From Oscillospiraceae bacterium (GTDB taxonomy: Bacteria; Bacillota; Clostridia; Oscillospirales; Ruminococcaceae): 64,000 nucleotides of DNA. A program made the position numbers and the translations under genes. Location: the NCBI GenBank assembly GCA_022793675.1, contig JAAWDH010000005.1, positions 1-64,000 on the forward strand, in the 5' to 3' direction. The notes under the pieces are model-generated. The model was not told the DNA's origin and did no database searches. It saw nothing but the letters and a program-made list of their open reading frames with translations. How positions within the stretch are numbered: the stretch's first letter is position 1; the number at the start of each line of letters is the position of its first letter. Positions 34,436 through 45,308 of the stretch are shown here, one piece after another.

Positions 34436-35482
34436 ATGAAAAGAGACGTAATCCCTGTAAAGCTTGGGAAGTTGGTTTTCGGCAGCGGGAAAATTTATAT
34501 CCAGTCGATGCTGGATGTACCCAGTACGGATATAGCGGGCAACGTCCGGCAGGCGGTGGAGCTGGAAAAGACTGGCTGCGAGATTTTGCGGGTAGCTGTT
34601 CCAGACAAAGAAGCGGTGGCATTGATCCCGGCAATTAAGGAAAAAATTTCCATTCCGTTGGTGGCGGATATCCATTTTGACCATCGGCTGGCATTGGCAT
34701 CGGCGGAGGCGGGCGTTGACAAGATACGTTTGAACCCCGGCAATATCGGCGGGGAGGAAAATGTGAAAAAGGTGGCCGAAGTTTGCCGCCAGCGGCAGAT
34801 CCCTATCCGTATCGGCGTCAACAGCGGTTCGGTGGAGAAGGATCTTTTGGAAAAGTACGGCGGGCCGACGGCGGAAGCGCTGGTGGAAAGCGGGCTGCGC
34901 CATGCGGCGATGCTGGAAAAATACGATTTTGACCAAATTGTCATCTCGCTAAAATCAACGAATGTGCCGACGATGGTTGAAGCCTACCGGCTGCTGGCAA
35001 AACGCTGCCGCTATCCGCTGCATCTAGGGGTGACCGAAGCGGGGACAGAGCGGATGGGGCTGATCAAGTCGGCAATAGGCATCGGCAGCCTGCTGCTGGA
35101 CGGTATTGGTGAGACCATCCGCGTTTCGCTGACAACCAAGGACCTCTGCGAGGAGGTCAGGGCCGGGCGGGATATCCTGCGCGGCATCGGGCTTTACGAG
35201 GGGGCGCCGGAGCTGATATGCTGCCCGACCTGCGGGCGGACAAGGATTGACCTTTTATCGCTGGCGACAGCCGTTGAACAGCGGCTTGCAGGGGTACATA
35301 AAGGCATCAAGGTGGCGGTGATGGGCTGTGTGGTCAATGGCCCCGGCGAGGCAAGGGAAGCCGATATTGGCGTTGCCGGCGGCCTTGGCTGCGGCGTCAT
35401 CTTCAAAAAAGGCGAGGTGCTGCGCACCCTGCCGGAGGCAGAGCTTCTCGACGGGCTGATGGCGGAAATCGAGAAGCTGTAA
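34436..35482 (+). CDS. ispG: 4-hydroxy-3-methylbut-2-enyl-diphosphate synthase
   Basis: IspG makes HMBPP, the penultimate MEP-pathway step, with a [4Fe-4S] cluster. The 348 residues start MKRDVIPVKLG, contain VADIHFDHRLAL and the cluster cysteines in ICCPTCGRTRIDLL and MGCVVNGPGEA. AAAGGAG precedes the ATG at 34436. Confidence 0.95.
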   Translation: MKRDVIPVKLGKLVFGSGKIYIQSMLDVPSTDIAGNVRQAVELEKTGCEILRVAVPDKEAVALIPAIKEKISIPLVADIHFDHRLALASAEAGVDKIRLNPGNIGGEENVKKVAEVCRQRQIPIRIGVNSGSVEKDLLEKYGGPTAEALVESGLRHAAMLEKYDFDQIVISLKSTNVPTMVEAYRLLAKRCRYPLHLGVTEAGTERMGLIKSAIGIGSLLLDGIGETIRVSLTTKDLCEEVRAGRDILRGIGLYEGAPELICCPTCGRTRIDLLSLATAVEQRLAGVHKGIKVAVMGCVVNGPGEAREADIGVAGGLGCGVIFKKGEVLRTLPEAELLDGLMAEIEKL

Positions 35483-35512
35483 GGGCAGCTGACGAAAGGA
35501 TAGGAGAACGGG

Positions 35513-38500
35513 ATGGACGGCAACTTTTTGATGGTTTTCGGCGATTATTTGGCAGAACCTTGTTTGGGGATTTTTAGGGAATGCGAACTTTTGAAGCTGG
35601 AGGCTGACCGGGAGGCGCTGTCCCTAAAGGCCACGCTGCGCAGCGGGAAAATGATTGACATAGAATCTGTCCGGCACTGCCAGCAGATGATTATAGAAAA
35701 GGCGGGCCTGAACGAGGTTACGTTGGTTTTGAAATATCTGCCCACCTTGTTAAACGGAGAGAGCCTTCCGCTGCTGGTGGAGGAGCTTAAGACGTTAAGC
35801 GGCGTCGTCAACGGGTTCTTTGAAGGGGCAGAGGCGTCGGTAACCGACACGGCGATGGAAATCAGCCTGAAAAACGGCGGCCGGGACTTGCTGATCCAGG
35901 CCGGAGTGGATAAGCTGCTGGAAAAGCTTATCGGCGAGCATTTTAGCATCCATCGGGCCGTGACATTTACCGGGGTCACCGAGCTGCCCCAGGAAGATAA
36001 AGCGGGCCTTCCCGAACCGCCGCCGCTGACCCCTGACCAGGTGTTTCAGGCAGCACCGCCGCGCCCCGCACCTAAGCCTGCCGAGTCTCGCTACCCCCGG
36101 CGGGAAAGCGCCGGGGCCGCCAAAGAGCCGACTGCGGTTACAATCGATTTTGCCGAGCTGTGCTTCCAGCGGGAAGGGGCGATGCTTTTAAAAGGGCGGA
36201 AGATTACCCAGAAGCCGACGCCGCTCAGCGAAGTCAGCGTGATGAGCGGCAACGTAGTGGTGTGGGGGGATATTTTTGCCGCTGACTCCCGCGTTACCCG
36301 CGACGGCACCAAAGTGATCCTGACCTACAGCTTTACCGACTATACCTCCAGCAACAGCATGAAAATCATCGACGATATCAAGAATCAGGAGCGTTACGAA
36401 AGCCTGAAACCCGGCGTGACCGTCCTTGTGCGGGGCGATGTGGTGGATGATAAATACGACCGGGAAATTTCGATTAAACCCTACGATATTATGACGGTTG
36501 TTCGTACTGTCAAGACTGACGACGCGCCGGTTAAGCGGGTGGAACTGCACTGCCATACCAAAATGTCTTCGATGGATGCGGTCTGCGATGTGGAAGATGT
36601 GATTAAAACCGCCTACAGCTGGGGCCATCCGGCGGTAGCGATCACCGACCACGGCGTCGTGCAGGCCTTCCCGGAGGCAATGAAGGCTGTTGAGGGCATC
36701 CGCAAAAAAGGCGGCAATTTCAAGGTGCTTTACGGCGTCGAAGGGTATTTTGTCAACGATTGCATCAGCGCTGTACATGGCGGCGACGATCGGCCTTTTG
36801 ACGGGGAGTTTGTGGTTTTCGACCTAGAGACCACTGGCCTTTCGGCGGCGAACGATCGGATAACTGAAATCGGCGCGGTGTTGATTGGCGGCGGGGAGGT
36901 CAAAGACCGTTTTTCGACCTTTGTCAATCCAGAACGGCCCATCCCGCCGAAAATCACCGAACTGACCAGTATCACCGATGCGATGGTTGCCGACGCCCCT
37001 AAAGACGAGGAGGCGCTGCGGGCTTTTTTGGCGTTTATTGGCGACAGGCCGCTGATTGCCCACAACGCTTCCTTTGATATGGGGTTTTTACGGGCGGCGG
37101 AAAAGCGCTGGGGGATGCAGGCCGAGCATACCTCTATCGACACGCTGGTCATTGCCCGCGGGCTTTACCCGGAGTTAGGGAAGTATAAGCTGGACGTGGT
37201 GGCCAAGCATCTACATCTGGACGATTTCCACCACCATCGGGCCTGTGACGACGCCGAGGTGCTGTCAAAAATTTTCCTGCGCATGATGGAGCAGCTGCAA
37301 AAGGACAAAGGTGTTGGAACCGTCGGCGGCATTAACACCGCTGTCGGCGGCGGCGACCCCAAGCAGATGAAAACCTTCCATCAGATCTTGCTGGTGCGCA
37401 ACAGCGTTGGGCTGAAAAACCTTTACAAACTGGTGTCAATGGGGCATATCAAATATTACTACCGCCGCCCCCGTATCCCCAAAAGCGAGCTTTTAAAGCA
37501 TCGGGAGGGTTTGATTATTGGCAGCGCCTGCGAGGCCGGCGAGCTGTTCCGGGCGATGGTGGATGGAAAAAGTTTTGACGAACTTTGTAATATTGCCTCG
37601 TTTTATGACTATTTGGAAATTCAGCCGCTGGGGAATACCGAGTTTTTAATTGCCAGCAGCCAGGCTGCTGACCGCCAGCAGTTGATTGAGTTCAACAAAA
37701 CGATCGTAGCGATTGGCGAGCGGCTGGGGAAGCCGGTAGTCGCCACCTGCGACGCCCATTTTCTCAAGCCGGAAGATGCGATTTTCCGCACCATCCTAAT
37801 GGCGGGCATGAAATTCAAAGACGCTGGCAGCCAAGCGCCGCTTTATTTCCGTACGACCGAGGAAATGATGGAAGAATTTTCCTATCTGGGCGAGGAGAAA
37901 GCTTACGAGGTAGTGGTTAAAAACCCCAACCTGATTGCTTCGATGGTCGACCCAGATATCCGTCCCATCCCCAAAGGCACCTATCCGCCCAATATCGCCG
38001 GTTCGGAGGAAGAGCTGCAGCAGATTACCTGGGCTAACGCTAAACGCATTTATGGCGACCCGCTGCCGGAGCTCGTTAAAAACCGGCTTGACCGGGAGCT
38101 GGGGTCGATTATCAAACACGGCTTTTCGGTGCTTTACATGATTGCGCAGAAGCTGGTGCATTATTCGGAGGAGCACGGCTACCTAGTAGGTTCCCGCGGG
38201 TCGGTGGGTTCCTCTTTTGTGGCAACGATGGCGGGGATTTCCGAAGTAAATCCACTTGTACCCCATTACGTCTGCCCTAAATGCTGCCACAGTGAGTTTA
38301 TCACAGACGGCAGCGTCGGGTCGGGCTTTGACCTGCCGTCCAAAAACTGCCCGGAATGCGGCACGCCGATGGCCCAGGACGGCCACGACATCCCTTTTGA
38401 GACCTTTTTGGGCTTTGACGGTGATAAAGAACCGGATATCGACCTGAATTTTTCCGGCGAATACCAAAGCCAGGTCCACCGTTATACCGAAGACCTATTT

Positions 38501-39856
38501 GGCAGCGACCATGTCTTCAAGGCTGGCACCATCTCCACAGTAGCAGAAAAAACGGCTTACGGCTTTGTGCTGGGGTATTTGCAGGAGCAGGAACGGGTTT
38601 GCCATAAAGCGGAGGAGCTGCGGCTGGCGAAGGGCTGCGAAGGGGTGAAGCGTACCACTGGCCAGCATCCCGGCGGCATGGTGGTTGTACCGTCAGATTA
38701 TGACGTCTATGATTTTTCGCCGATCCAGCACCCGGCGGATAAGGCCGATTCGGATATCCTGACCACCCATTTTGACTTCCATTCGCTGCACGATACGATC
38801 CTTAAGCTCGACGAGCTGGGGCATGATGTGCCGACACTTTATAAGCATCTGGAGGATATGACCGGCATCAAGGTGATGGACGTACCAATGAACGATCAAA
38901 AGGTCATCAGCCTGTTTACCTCGCCGGCGGCGCTCGGCGTCACCTCAGAGGAAATTTTCAGCGAAACTGGCAGTCTTTCCCTGCCGGAAATGGGCACCCC
39001 TTTTGTCCGGGGGATGCTGATCCAGTGCCAGCCGAAGACTTTTTCCGACCTGCTGCAAATTTCCGGGCTTTCCCACGGCACCGATGTCTGGGTGGGCAAC
39101 GCCCAAGAGCTGATTAAGGAAAAGACCTGTACGATTTCGACAGTAATCGGCTGCCGCGACGACATTATGGTCTATTTGATGGGTAAGAAGCTGGAATCCA
39201 AGCTGGCCTTCAAAATCATGGAGATCACCCGCAAAGGCAACGCCGCCAAGCTGCTCACCGACGAGATGAAGGAAGATATGCTGGCCCATGACGTCCCCCA
39301 ATGGTATATCGACAGCTGCCTAAAGATCAAGTATATGTTCCCGAAAGCCCATGCGGCGGCATACGTCATTGCAGCTATCCGGCTGGGCTGGTATAAGGTC
39401 TACCGTCCGCTTGAATATTACGCCGCCTATTTTACAGTTCGGGGCGGCGACCTGGAGGCCGATGTAGCTGTCGCAGGCAAGGAAGCGGCCCAGGCCCGGC
39501 TCCGCCAGCTGCGGGAGGCTGAACGCAGCGACAAAGAGGACGACGTTTATACAATGATGCTGATTATCAACGAAATGCTCTGCCGCGGTTACGGCTTCCT
39601 GCCGGTCGACCTTTATAAGTCTCACGCCACCACCTACCGGCTGGAGGACGGCAAAATTCGCCTGCCTTTCACGGCGTTGAAGGGCTTAGGGGAAACGGCG
39701 GCCCGCGCTTTGCAGGAAGCCGCAGCGGAAGGCCCCTTTATTTCGATTGAAGAGATCCAGACCCGCTCCGGCGTTTCCAAAACAGTGCTTGAGCTGCTGG
39801 AACAGGCCGGCGCCACAGCGTCCCTTCCTAAGACAAGCCAGCTGACATTGTTTTAA
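35513..39856 (+). CDS. polC: DNA polymerase III alpha subunit, Gram-positive PolC type
   Basis: PolC is the main replicative polymerase of Bacillota. The 1447 residues contain an N-terminal region and OB-fold, a PHP domain ([15 protein letters not shown] and [15 protein letters not shown]) split by a DnaQ-type 3'-5' exonuclease ([23 protein letters not shown]), then the polymerase core with [17 protein letters not shown], a cysteine cluster (CPKCC, CPECG), the catalytic DIDLNF and [13 protein letters not shown]. Length is normal. AAAGGATAGGAG lies ahead of the ATG. Confidence 0.97.
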   Translation: MDGNFLMVFGDYLAEPCLGIFRECELLKLEADREALSLKATLRSGKMIDIESVRHCQQMIIEKAGLNEVTLVLKYLPTLLNGESLPLLVEELKTLSGVVNGFFEGAEASVTDTAMEISLKNGGRDLLIQAGVDKLLEKLIGEHFSIHRAVTFTGVTELPQEDKAGLPEPPPLTPDQVFQAAPPRPAPKPAESRYPRRESAGAAKEPTAVTIDFAELCFQREGAMLLKGRKITQKPTPLSEVSVMSGNVVVWGDIFAADSRVTRDGTKVILTYSFTDYTSSNSMKIIDDIKNQERYESLKPGVTVLVRGDVVDDKYDREISIKPYDIMTVVRTVKTDDAPVKRVELHCHTKMSSMDAVCDVEDVIKTAYSWGHPAVAITDHGVVQAFPEAMKAVEGIRKKGGNFKVLYGVEGYFVNDCISAVHGGDDRPFDGEFVVFDLETTGLSAANDRITEIGAVLIGGGEVKDRFSTFVNPERPIPPKITELTSITDAMVADAPKDEEALRAFLAFIGDRPLIAHNASFDMGFLRAAEKRWGMQAEHTSIDTLVIARGLYPELGKYKLDVVAKHLHLDDFHHHRACDDAEVLSKIFLRMMEQLQKDKGVGTVGGINTAVGGGDPKQMKTFHQILLVRNSVGLKNLYKLVSMGHIKYYYRRPRIPKSELLKHREGLIIGSACEAGELFRAMVDGKSFDELCNIASFYDYLEIQPLGNTEFLIASSQAADRQQLIEFNKTIVAIGERLGKPVVATCDAHFLKPEDAIFRTILMAGMKFKDAGSQAPLYFRTTEEMMEEFSYLGEEKAYEVVVKNPNLIASMVDPDIRPIPKGTYPPNIAGSEEELQQITWANAKRIYGDPLPELVKNRLDRELGSIIKHGFSVLYMIAQKLVHYSEEHGYLVGSRGSVGSSFVATMAGISEVNPLVPHYVCPKCCHSEFITDGSVGSGFDLPSKNCPECGTPMAQDGHDIPFETFLGFDGDKEPDIDLNFSGEYQSQVHRYTEDLFGSDHVFKAGTISTVAEKTAYGFVLGYLQEQERVCHKAEELRLAKGCEGVKRTTGQHPGGMVVVPSDYDVYDFSPIQHPADKADSDILTTHFDFHSLHDTILKLDELGHDVPTLYKHLEDMTGIKVMDVPMNDQKVISLFTSPAALGVTSEEIFSETGSLSLPEMGTPFVRGMLIQCQPKTFSDLLQISGLSHGTDVWVGNAQELIKEKTCTISTVIGCRDDIMVYLMGKKLESKLAFKIMEITRKGNAAKLLTDEMKEDMLAHDVPQWYIDSCLKIKYMFPKAHAAAYVIAAIRLGWYKVYRPLEYYAAYFTVRGGDLEADVAVAGKEAAQARLRQLREAERSDKEDDVYTMMLIINEMLCRGYGFLPVDLYKSHATTYRLEDGKIRLPFTALKGLGETAARALQEAAAEGPFISIEEIQTRSGVSKTVLELLEQAGATASLPKTSQLTLF

Positions 39857-39874
39857 TGCTGCTAAGGAGGCGTT

Positions 39875-40288
39875 ATGGAAGTTACAGGAGAAACAAAACG
39901 GTTGATGGAAGAACGCTTTGGAAAGGATTCGCTGATTGCGCTGGCGACGATGGATGAGGGACGCCCCACAGTACGAGCTGTCAACAGCTATTACATGGAC
40001 GGCTGCTTCTATGTCATCACCCACGCTCACTCAGGCAAAATGCAGCAGTTGGAAAAGGACCCTGCGGCAGCTATTTGTGGGGAGTGGTTTACTGGGCACG
40101 GCCTAGGCGAGAACATCGGCGCGCTTTCAGCGCCGGAAAATGCGGTGCTGCGGGCACGGCTGAAGGAAGCTTTTTCCAGTTGGTATAATAACGGCCATAT
40201 GGATGAAAACGGCCCTGAAACCTGCATTTTGCGTATCACCCTCACAGATGGCGTGATCCTTTCTCATGGCAGGCGTTTTTCGTTCTGA
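39875..40288 (+). CDS. Pyridoxamine 5'-phosphate oxidase-like flavin-binding protein
   Basis: The 137-residue protein has the split-barrel flavin-binding pattern (LIALATMDEGRPTVRAVNSYY, then FYVITHAHSGKMQQLEKDPAAAIC). Such small proteins bind FMN, F420 or haem. Substrate unknown. The ATG follows AAGGAGG, 18 bases after polC. Repeat copy B starts just after its stop. Confidence 0.8.
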   Translation: MEVTGETKRLMEERFGKDSLIALATMDEGRPTVRAVNSYYMDGCFYVITHAHSGKMQQLEKDPAAAICGEWFTGHGLGENIGALSAPENAVLRARLKEAFSSWYNNGHMDENGPETCILRITLTDGVILSHGRRFSF

Positions 40289-40302
40289 CAGCAGCGTGCC
40301 GC

Positions 40303-40406
40303 AGCCGACGCAGTATGCGTTTATAATAAGATCAGAACCTATCTTGGCGAAGAAAAGTCTTTGAGTTTAGCTTTGCTAAACTTGAGCTTCTCTTCAGAAA
40401 GCGACC
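40303..40406 (+). repeat. Intergenic repeat, copy B
   Basis: It begins GCCGACGCAGTATGCG and ends TCTTCAGAAAGCGACC, matching copies A and C at both ends. It carries GAAGAAAAGTCTTTG in the middle and an extra internal segment of about 20 bases (TTTAGCTTTGCTAAACT, itself a hairpin). The hisZ promoter follows 34 bases later. Confidence 0.78.
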
Positions 40407-40440
40407 TGTACCCTTCGTATCCTTTAAATATAAATAAGAC

Positions 40441-40469
40441 TTGACTTTTCTGTGATAATATGCTATCAT
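40441..40469 (+). promoter_or_regulatory. Promoter of the his operon
   Basis: TTGACT (40441-40446), 17 bp, TATCAT (40464-40469). The leader before hisZ is only about 50 bases and shows no T-box or attenuator. Confidence 0.75.
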
Positions 40470-40522
40470 AGTAGCACGTTAAAGCGATGCTGATATGGAT
40501 TGATAGGAAAGAGAGGGAAAAA

Positions 40523-41713
40523 GTGGTTAAAGGAAGATTGGTTACGCCGGAAGGGACGAAAGACCTGCTGTTTGAGGACTGTATCGCCCGGCATAAGGTT
40601 GAGGACAGCATTAAGGAAGTGCTGATCCCCAGAGGGTACGCCGAGGTAATTACCCCGGCGCTGGAATATTATGATGTGTTCAACTCCGGGCACTATGGGA
40701 TCCCGCAGGAGGAGATGTACAAGCTTACCGACCTGAAAGGCAGGCTGCTGGCAGTCAAGCCCGACCTGACAATGCCGATTGCGCGGCTGGCGGCGACAAG
40801 ACTCAAGGGCCATCCGCTGCCGCTGCGGCTTTTCTATAACCAGAATATCTATCGGGTCAGCCCGGCGTTAAGCGGCCGCAGCGATGAAATCGACCAGATC
40901 GGCATTGAGCTGATCGGCAGCAGCACCAGGCGCGCCGACCTTGAGGTAATCGCCACCGCCATTGAGACAATGGCCCACTGCACCGGAAGGGACTTCCGGC
41001 TGGAACTGGGGCATATCGGGATTTTCAACGCGCTTGCCGAAGCGCTGGGGCTGGACGATAATGACAAAGAGGAAATCCGCTGCCTGATTGAAAGCAAAAA
41101 TTACCCAGAACTTAACGACCAGCTTGACAGGATGGAAAACCGGGCGGCGGCCGAAGCCTTAAAGCGCCTGCCGGCGCTGTTTGGCGGCAGCGAAGTACTG
41201 GATGAGCTGGACGGGTTGACCGGCCTGCCAGAGGTAGCGACTGTGACCGGCTATCTGCGTGCGATCCTCGCCGACTTGGAGGCGCTGGGGCTGATGGGGA
41301 AGGTGACGCTTGATTTGGGGATTGTCAACCGCAACGATTATTATACCGGCGTCGTTTTCCAGGGCTACCTGGCAGGCGTAGGGGACACGGTGCTCACCGG
41401 CGGGCGGTACGACAAACTGCTTTCCGATTATGGGTTGGACCTTGCCGCCATTGGTTTCGCGGTCAATGTGGACAGCGTGGCAAAGGCTGCGAAAGAAGGG
41501 ATGGCCTTCCAGCTGCTGCCGGATGTGCTGGTCTACGCCCATCCGGGGTACGAGGTCAAAGCGCTGGGGGAGGTAAACCGGCTGATTGAGGCGGGGTTCC
41601 GGGCGGAGTTTGCTGTCTGTGAAAAGCTCGACGAAGCCAAGAGCTACGCAGCCCGCAAGGGGGTTGCCATCCTCTACCTGGTCAACGACGATATTGTGGA
41701 GGTGCGGGTGTGA
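40523..41713 (+). CDS. hisZ: ATP phosphoribosyltransferase regulatory subunit
   Basis: HisZ is a catalytically inactive HisRS-like protein needed by short HisG. The 396 residues show VTPEGTKDLLFED, KPDLTMPIARLAA, LFYNQNIYRV, and YYTGVVFQGY plus LTGGRYDKLL from the synthetase fold, without an anticodon domain. The GTG at 40523 follows GAGAGGG. A longer frame starts at 40487. First gene of the his operon. Confidence 0.92.
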   Translation: MVKGRLVTPEGTKDLLFEDCIARHKVEDSIKEVLIPRGYAEVITPALEYYDVFNSGHYGIPQEEMYKLTDLKGRLLAVKPDLTMPIARLAATRLKGHPLPLRLFYNQNIYRVSPALSGRSDEIDQIGIELIGSSTRRADLEVIATAIETMAHCTGRDFRLELGHIGIFNALAEALGLDDNDKEEIRCLIESKNYPELNDQLDRMENRAAAEALKRLPALFGGSEVLDELDGLTGLPEVATVTGYLRAILADLEALGLMGKVTLDLGIVNRNDYYTGVVFQGYLAGVGDTVLTGGRYDKLLSDYGLDLAAIGFAVNVDSVAKAAKEGMAFQLLPDVLVYAHPGYEVKALGEVNRLIEAGFRAEFAVCEKLDEAKSYAARKGVAILYLVNDDIVEVRV

Positions 41714-42348
41714 GGCCAATACGGATTGCCCTGACCAAGGGGCGGCTGGAAAAGGATACAGTGGCGGCGTTGGAACGGGTCGGATACGATTGCAGCGAGC
41801 TGCACGACAAGGGGCGGCGGCTGATCCTGCGGATCCCAGGCAGCAACATCGAGGTTGTGCTGGCCAAAGCCGCCGACGTGATTACTTATGTCGAATACGG
41901 CGTCTGCGATATGGGCGTTGTGGGCAAGGACACGATTATGGAATACGGCGGCAGCTTTTTTGAGGTCGCCGATTTGGGGTTCGGACGCTGCCGGTTCGCG
42001 CTGGCCGTGAAAAAGGGGACGGATTTTTATAGCGGTTACGCAGAAAAAACCGTCGCTACCAAATACCCCAATGTAGCCAGGCGTTTTTTTGCCGACAAGG
42101 CGCTGGACGTGCGTATCATCAAAATCGAGGGGTCGGTAGAGCTGGCGCCGCTTCTGGAATTAAGCGACGGCATTGTCGACATTGTCGAGACCGGCACAAC
42201 GCTGAAGGAAAACGGCTTGGAAGTGCAGGAGGAGGTCGCGCCTATTTCGGCCCGGCTGATTGTCAATACCGCCAGCATGAAGCTGCGCAAAAGGGAACTG
42301 GAAGAGATTATTGGGAACATTGAATATGCCATTGGGCAGAAGGGATAG
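41710..42348 (+). CDS. hisG: ATP phosphoribosyltransferase, short form
   Basis: HisG joins ATP and PRPP, the first committed step. The 212 residues lack the C-terminal regulatory domain, consistent with dependence on HisZ. Segments: RIALTKGRLEKDT, VEYGVCDMGVVGKD, VDIVETGTTLKENGLEV. The GTG start overlaps the hisZ stop by four bases. Confidence 0.95.
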   Translation: MRPIRIALTKGRLEKDTVAALERVGYDCSELHDKGRRLILRIPGSNIEVVLAKAADVITYVEYGVCDMGVVGKDTIMEYGGSFFEVADLGFGRCRFALAVKKGTDFYSGYAEKTVATKYPNVARRFFADKALDVRIIKIEGSVELAPLLELSDGIVDIVETGTTLKENGLEVQEEVAPISARLIVNTASMKLRKRELEEIIGNIEYAIGQKG

Positions 42349-42352
42349 GGAA

Positions 42353-43651
42353 ATGCTGACAATTGTAAAAGCTGACGGCGTAAAGGAACAGGCCTTGCTG
42401 GCCGCATTGCGGCAGCGGAGCGCCGATGTAGACAAGAAAGTCACCGCCGCCGTTTCGGAAATCATCGAAAATGTCCGCCTAAAAGGCGACGAAGCCGTAA
42501 AAGGGTATACGCTGAAATTTGACGGCAGCCTGCCGCCGGCGCTGGAGATAGGCAGGGAGGAAATCAACGACGCTTTGACAAACGCCGACCCTGCTTTCAT
42601 TGAAGCGTTGCTTAACGCCATGGAAAATATTACCGATTTTCACAACCGCCAAAAGCAGCAGAGCTTTATCGATGCCAAGCCCAACGGCGTGATTATGGGC
42701 CAGCGCATCCGCGGCCTTGCCCGGGTGGGGCTATACGTCCCCGGCGGCACGGCGGCCTATCCGTCGTCGGTGCTGATGAACGCTGTCCCGGCCAAAATCG
42801 CCGGGGTGGGCGAGATTGTGATGGCCACGCCGCCGATGAAAGACGGCCGGGCAAACCCCGATATCCTAGCGGCGGCGGCAGTCTGCGGCGTCGACCGGGT
42901 GTTCCTGCTGGGCGGGGCGCAGGCGGTGGCGGCGTTGGCTTACGGCACCGAGACCATCCCGCGGGTGGATAAGATTGTCGGCCCCGGCAATATCTATGTG
43001 GCTACAGCCAAAAAGCTGCTTTACGGCACAGTAGATATCGACATGATTGCCGGCCCCAGTGAGATTCTGGTACTGGCGGATGGCTCTGCCGATCCTGCCT
43101 ATGTGGCGGCTGATTTGATGAGCCAGGCGGAGCATGACAAGCTGGCGTCAGCGATCCTAATCACCACCAGCAGCTCTTTGGCGGAAAAGGTGCTGGCAGA
43201 ACTGGAAAAGCAGCTGCAAACCCTTTCCCGCCGGGAGATTATCGAACAGTCGCTTGCCGATTTCGGCGGCATTATCGTCTGCGATACCATGGACGAAGCG
43301 GTGGCGCTGGCCAACCAGGTTGCACCGGAGCATCTGGAGGTAGCGGTGGATAACCCTTTTGCCTATCTTGGACGGCTTGACAATGCCGGATCGGTCTTTC
43401 TGGGGCATTATGCGCCCGAGCCGCTTGGGGACTATTACGCCGGCCCCAACCATGTATTGCCCACCAGCGGCACCGCACGGTTTTTCTCGCCGCTGTCGGT
43501 TGATGCTTTCATCAAAAAATCCAGCTATATCTACTATACCCGCGAGGCGTTAAGGGAAGCGCGGGACGACATCGTCTGCCTGGCCGAAAAGGAAGGGCTG
43601 ACTGCCCACGCCAACACGCTGAAAATCCGTTTCCCTGACTCAGCGCAATGA
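42353..43651 (+). CDS. hisD: Histidinol dehydrogenase
   Basis: HisD performs the last two oxidations to histidine with zinc and NAD. The 432 residues contain [47 protein letters not shown] and the zinc-site region SQAEHD. The ATG at 42353 with AGGGATAGGG ahead is preferred over upstream starts inside hisG. Confidence 0.96.
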   Translation: MLTIVKADGVKEQALLAALRQRSADVDKKVTAAVSEIIENVRLKGDEAVKGYTLKFDGSLPPALEIGREEINDALTNADPAFIEALLNAMENITDFHNRQKQQSFIDAKPNGVIMGQRIRGLARVGLYVPGGTAAYPSSVLMNAVPAKIAGVGEIVMATPPMKDGRANPDILAAAAVCGVDRVFLLGGAQAVAALAYGTETIPRVDKIVGPGNIYVATAKKLLYGTVDIDMIAGPSEILVLADGSADPAYVAADLMSQAEHDKLASAILITTSSSLAEKVLAELEKQLQTLSRREIIEQSLADFGGIIVCDTMDEAVALANQVAPEHLEVAVDNPFAYLGRLDNAGSVFLGHYAPEPLGDYYAGPNHVLPTSGTARFFSPLSVDAFIKKSSYIYYTREALREARDDIVCLAEKEGLTAHANTLKIRFPDSAQ

Positions 43652-43664
43652 GGAGGCGGCTTTT

Positions 43665-44729
43665 ATGTATACGCTTTGTGAAAAAGTGCAGGGCCTAACG
43701 CCCTATGCGCCGCTGTCCGGGCAGTACCGCATCCGCTTGGACGCCAACGAGAGCTATTTTACGCCGGACGCAATGATGATGGAGCGGTTTGCCAAAGAGC
43801 TTGCCCGGCTGGACCTTAACCGCTATCCCGACCCCTATGCAGTAGAGGCCTGCAAGGCTTTTGCCGAGTTTTACGGCGTCCCTGAATCGTCAGTAACGGC
43901 GGGCAACGGATCGGACGAGCTGATCGGCATCATCTGCGGCAGCCTTCTGCAGAAGGGGGACAAGCTGCTGACCTTCTCGCCGGATTTTTCGATGTACCAG
44001 TTTTACGGCGAGATCTATGAGCTGGAAACGCTTGCGCTATCCAAAGGGGACAGCTTGCAGCTGGATGTAGATGAAGCTATCCGTTTTATCCAAGAGAACG
44101 GCGTTTCTGCCGTCATCTTTTCCAACCCCTGCAACCCCACTTCGCTGGGGCTTAGCCGCGAAAAGGTGCGGAAGCTTATCCGCTCCACCGAGGCGCTGGT
44201 GGTGCTGGACGAAGCTTATATGGATTTCTGGGACCAGAGTATGCTCCCAGAGACGCAGCAGTACGATAACCTGATCGTCCTAAAGACCTGTTCAAAGGCA
44301 ATCGGCATGGCGGCCATACGGCTGGGGTTTGCGGTGGCTAAGCCGACGCTGACCCTTGCGCTGCGGGCGGTAAAGTCGCCCTATAACGTCAATTCGATGA
44401 CTCAGCTCTTCGGCGCGCAGGTGTTAGGATGTAAGGAATACCTTGACTGGTGCTGTAAAGCGCTGGTGAAAAGCAGGGAGGCGCTTCAGCAGGGCTTGGA
44501 AGGGCTGGCAGCACGGTTCCCGGCGCTGGAGCAGGTATACCCGAGCTGCACGAATTTCGTTTTTGTCCGCTGCAGCGCGGCCAAGACCATCCAAACGGCG
44601 CTGGCGGAACGGTCAATCGCGGTACGCTGCTTTGATGGCTACCTGCGGATTACGGCTGGGTCATCGGAGGAAAACGCCGCTTTCCTGGCAGCGCTGACGG
44701 AAATCCTTGTAAAGGAGGGAAAGGCATGA
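43665..44729 (+). CDS. hisC: Histidinol-phosphate aminotransferase
   Basis: A PLP-dependent fold-type I aminotransferase of 354 residues, with LDANESYF at the start, GNGSDELIG, FSNPCNPTSLGL, VVLDEAYMDF and the PLP-lysine segment LKTCSKAIGMAAIRLG. GAGGAGG precedes the ATG. Overlaps hisB by four bases. Confidence 0.95.
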   Translation: MYTLCEKVQGLTPYAPLSGQYRIRLDANESYFTPDAMMMERFAKELARLDLNRYPDPYAVEACKAFAEFYGVPESSVTAGNGSDELIGIICGSLLQKGDKLLTFSPDFSMYQFYGEIYELETLALSKGDSLQLDVDEAIRFIQENGVSAVIFSNPCNPTSLGLSREKVRKLIRSTEALVVLDEAYMDFWDQSMLPETQQYDNLIVLKTCSKAIGMAAIRLGFAVAKPTLTLALRAVKSPYNVNSMTQLFGAQVLGCKEYLDWCCKALVKSREALQQGLEGLAARFPALEQVYPSCTNFVFVRCSAAKTIQTALAERSIAVRCFDGYLRITAGSSEENAAFLAALTEILVKEGKA

Positions 44730-45307
44730 GGACGGCGTCTGTGGCCCGCAAAACCAAGGAAACGGATATTGAGGTCATGATGAACCTTGACGGCAGCGGC
44801 CTTGCCGACATCCAAACCGGCGTCGGCTTTTTTGACCATATGCTGACGGCGCTGTCAGTACACAGCGGCATCGACCTGACTGTCCGTGTAAAAGGCGATT
44901 TGGCGGTAGACTGCCACCATACTATCGAAGACGCCGGTATTGTATTGGGGACAGCGCTTAAAAAAGCGCTGGAAACGTCGGCCCCTATCGAGCGTTACGG
45001 CAGCGCTTACGTCCCGATGGACGAAGCGCTGGGGTTTGCGGCACTGGATGTCAGCGGGCGGCCCTTTTTGGTGTTCCAATGCGAGTTTGCCGCCGACCGC
45101 ATTGGCGATATGGATACCCAGATGGCCGAGGAATTTTTCCGCGCCTTTGCCTTCCAGGCCGGCGTCACCCTCCATCTGCGGGCAGAGTACGGCAAAAACG
45201 ACCATCATAAGGCCGAAGCGCTGTTCAAGGCGCTGGCTCATAGTCTCAAGCAGGCGCTGGCCCTGCGACCTGGGCGGCAGCTTTTGAGCACCAAGGGGGT
45301 GCTGTAG
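44726..45307 (+). CDS. hisB: Imidazoleglycerol-phosphate dehydratase
   Basis: The 193-residue monofunctional HisB has the metal-binding motifs FFDHMLTALSVHSG, DCHHTIEDAGI and KNDHHKAEALFKALA. No histidinol-phosphatase domain is fused, and no phosphatase gene lies in this operon, so that step must be encoded elsewhere. Confidence 0.96.
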   Translation: MRTASVARKTKETDIEVMMNLDGSGLADIQTGVGFFDHMLTALSVHSGIDLTVRVKGDLAVDCHHTIEDAGIVLGTALKKALETSAPIERYGSAYVPMDEALGFAALDVSGRPFLVFQCEFAADRIGDMDTQMAEEFFRAFAFQAGVTLHLRAEYGKNDHHKAEALFKALAHSLKQALALRPGRQLLSTKGVL

Positions 45308-45308
45308 T

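Noticed and set aside
40470..40522. Possible T-box or histidine attenuator before hisZ
   Set aside because: The leader is too short and lacks T-box motifs, a His-codon run or a terminator.
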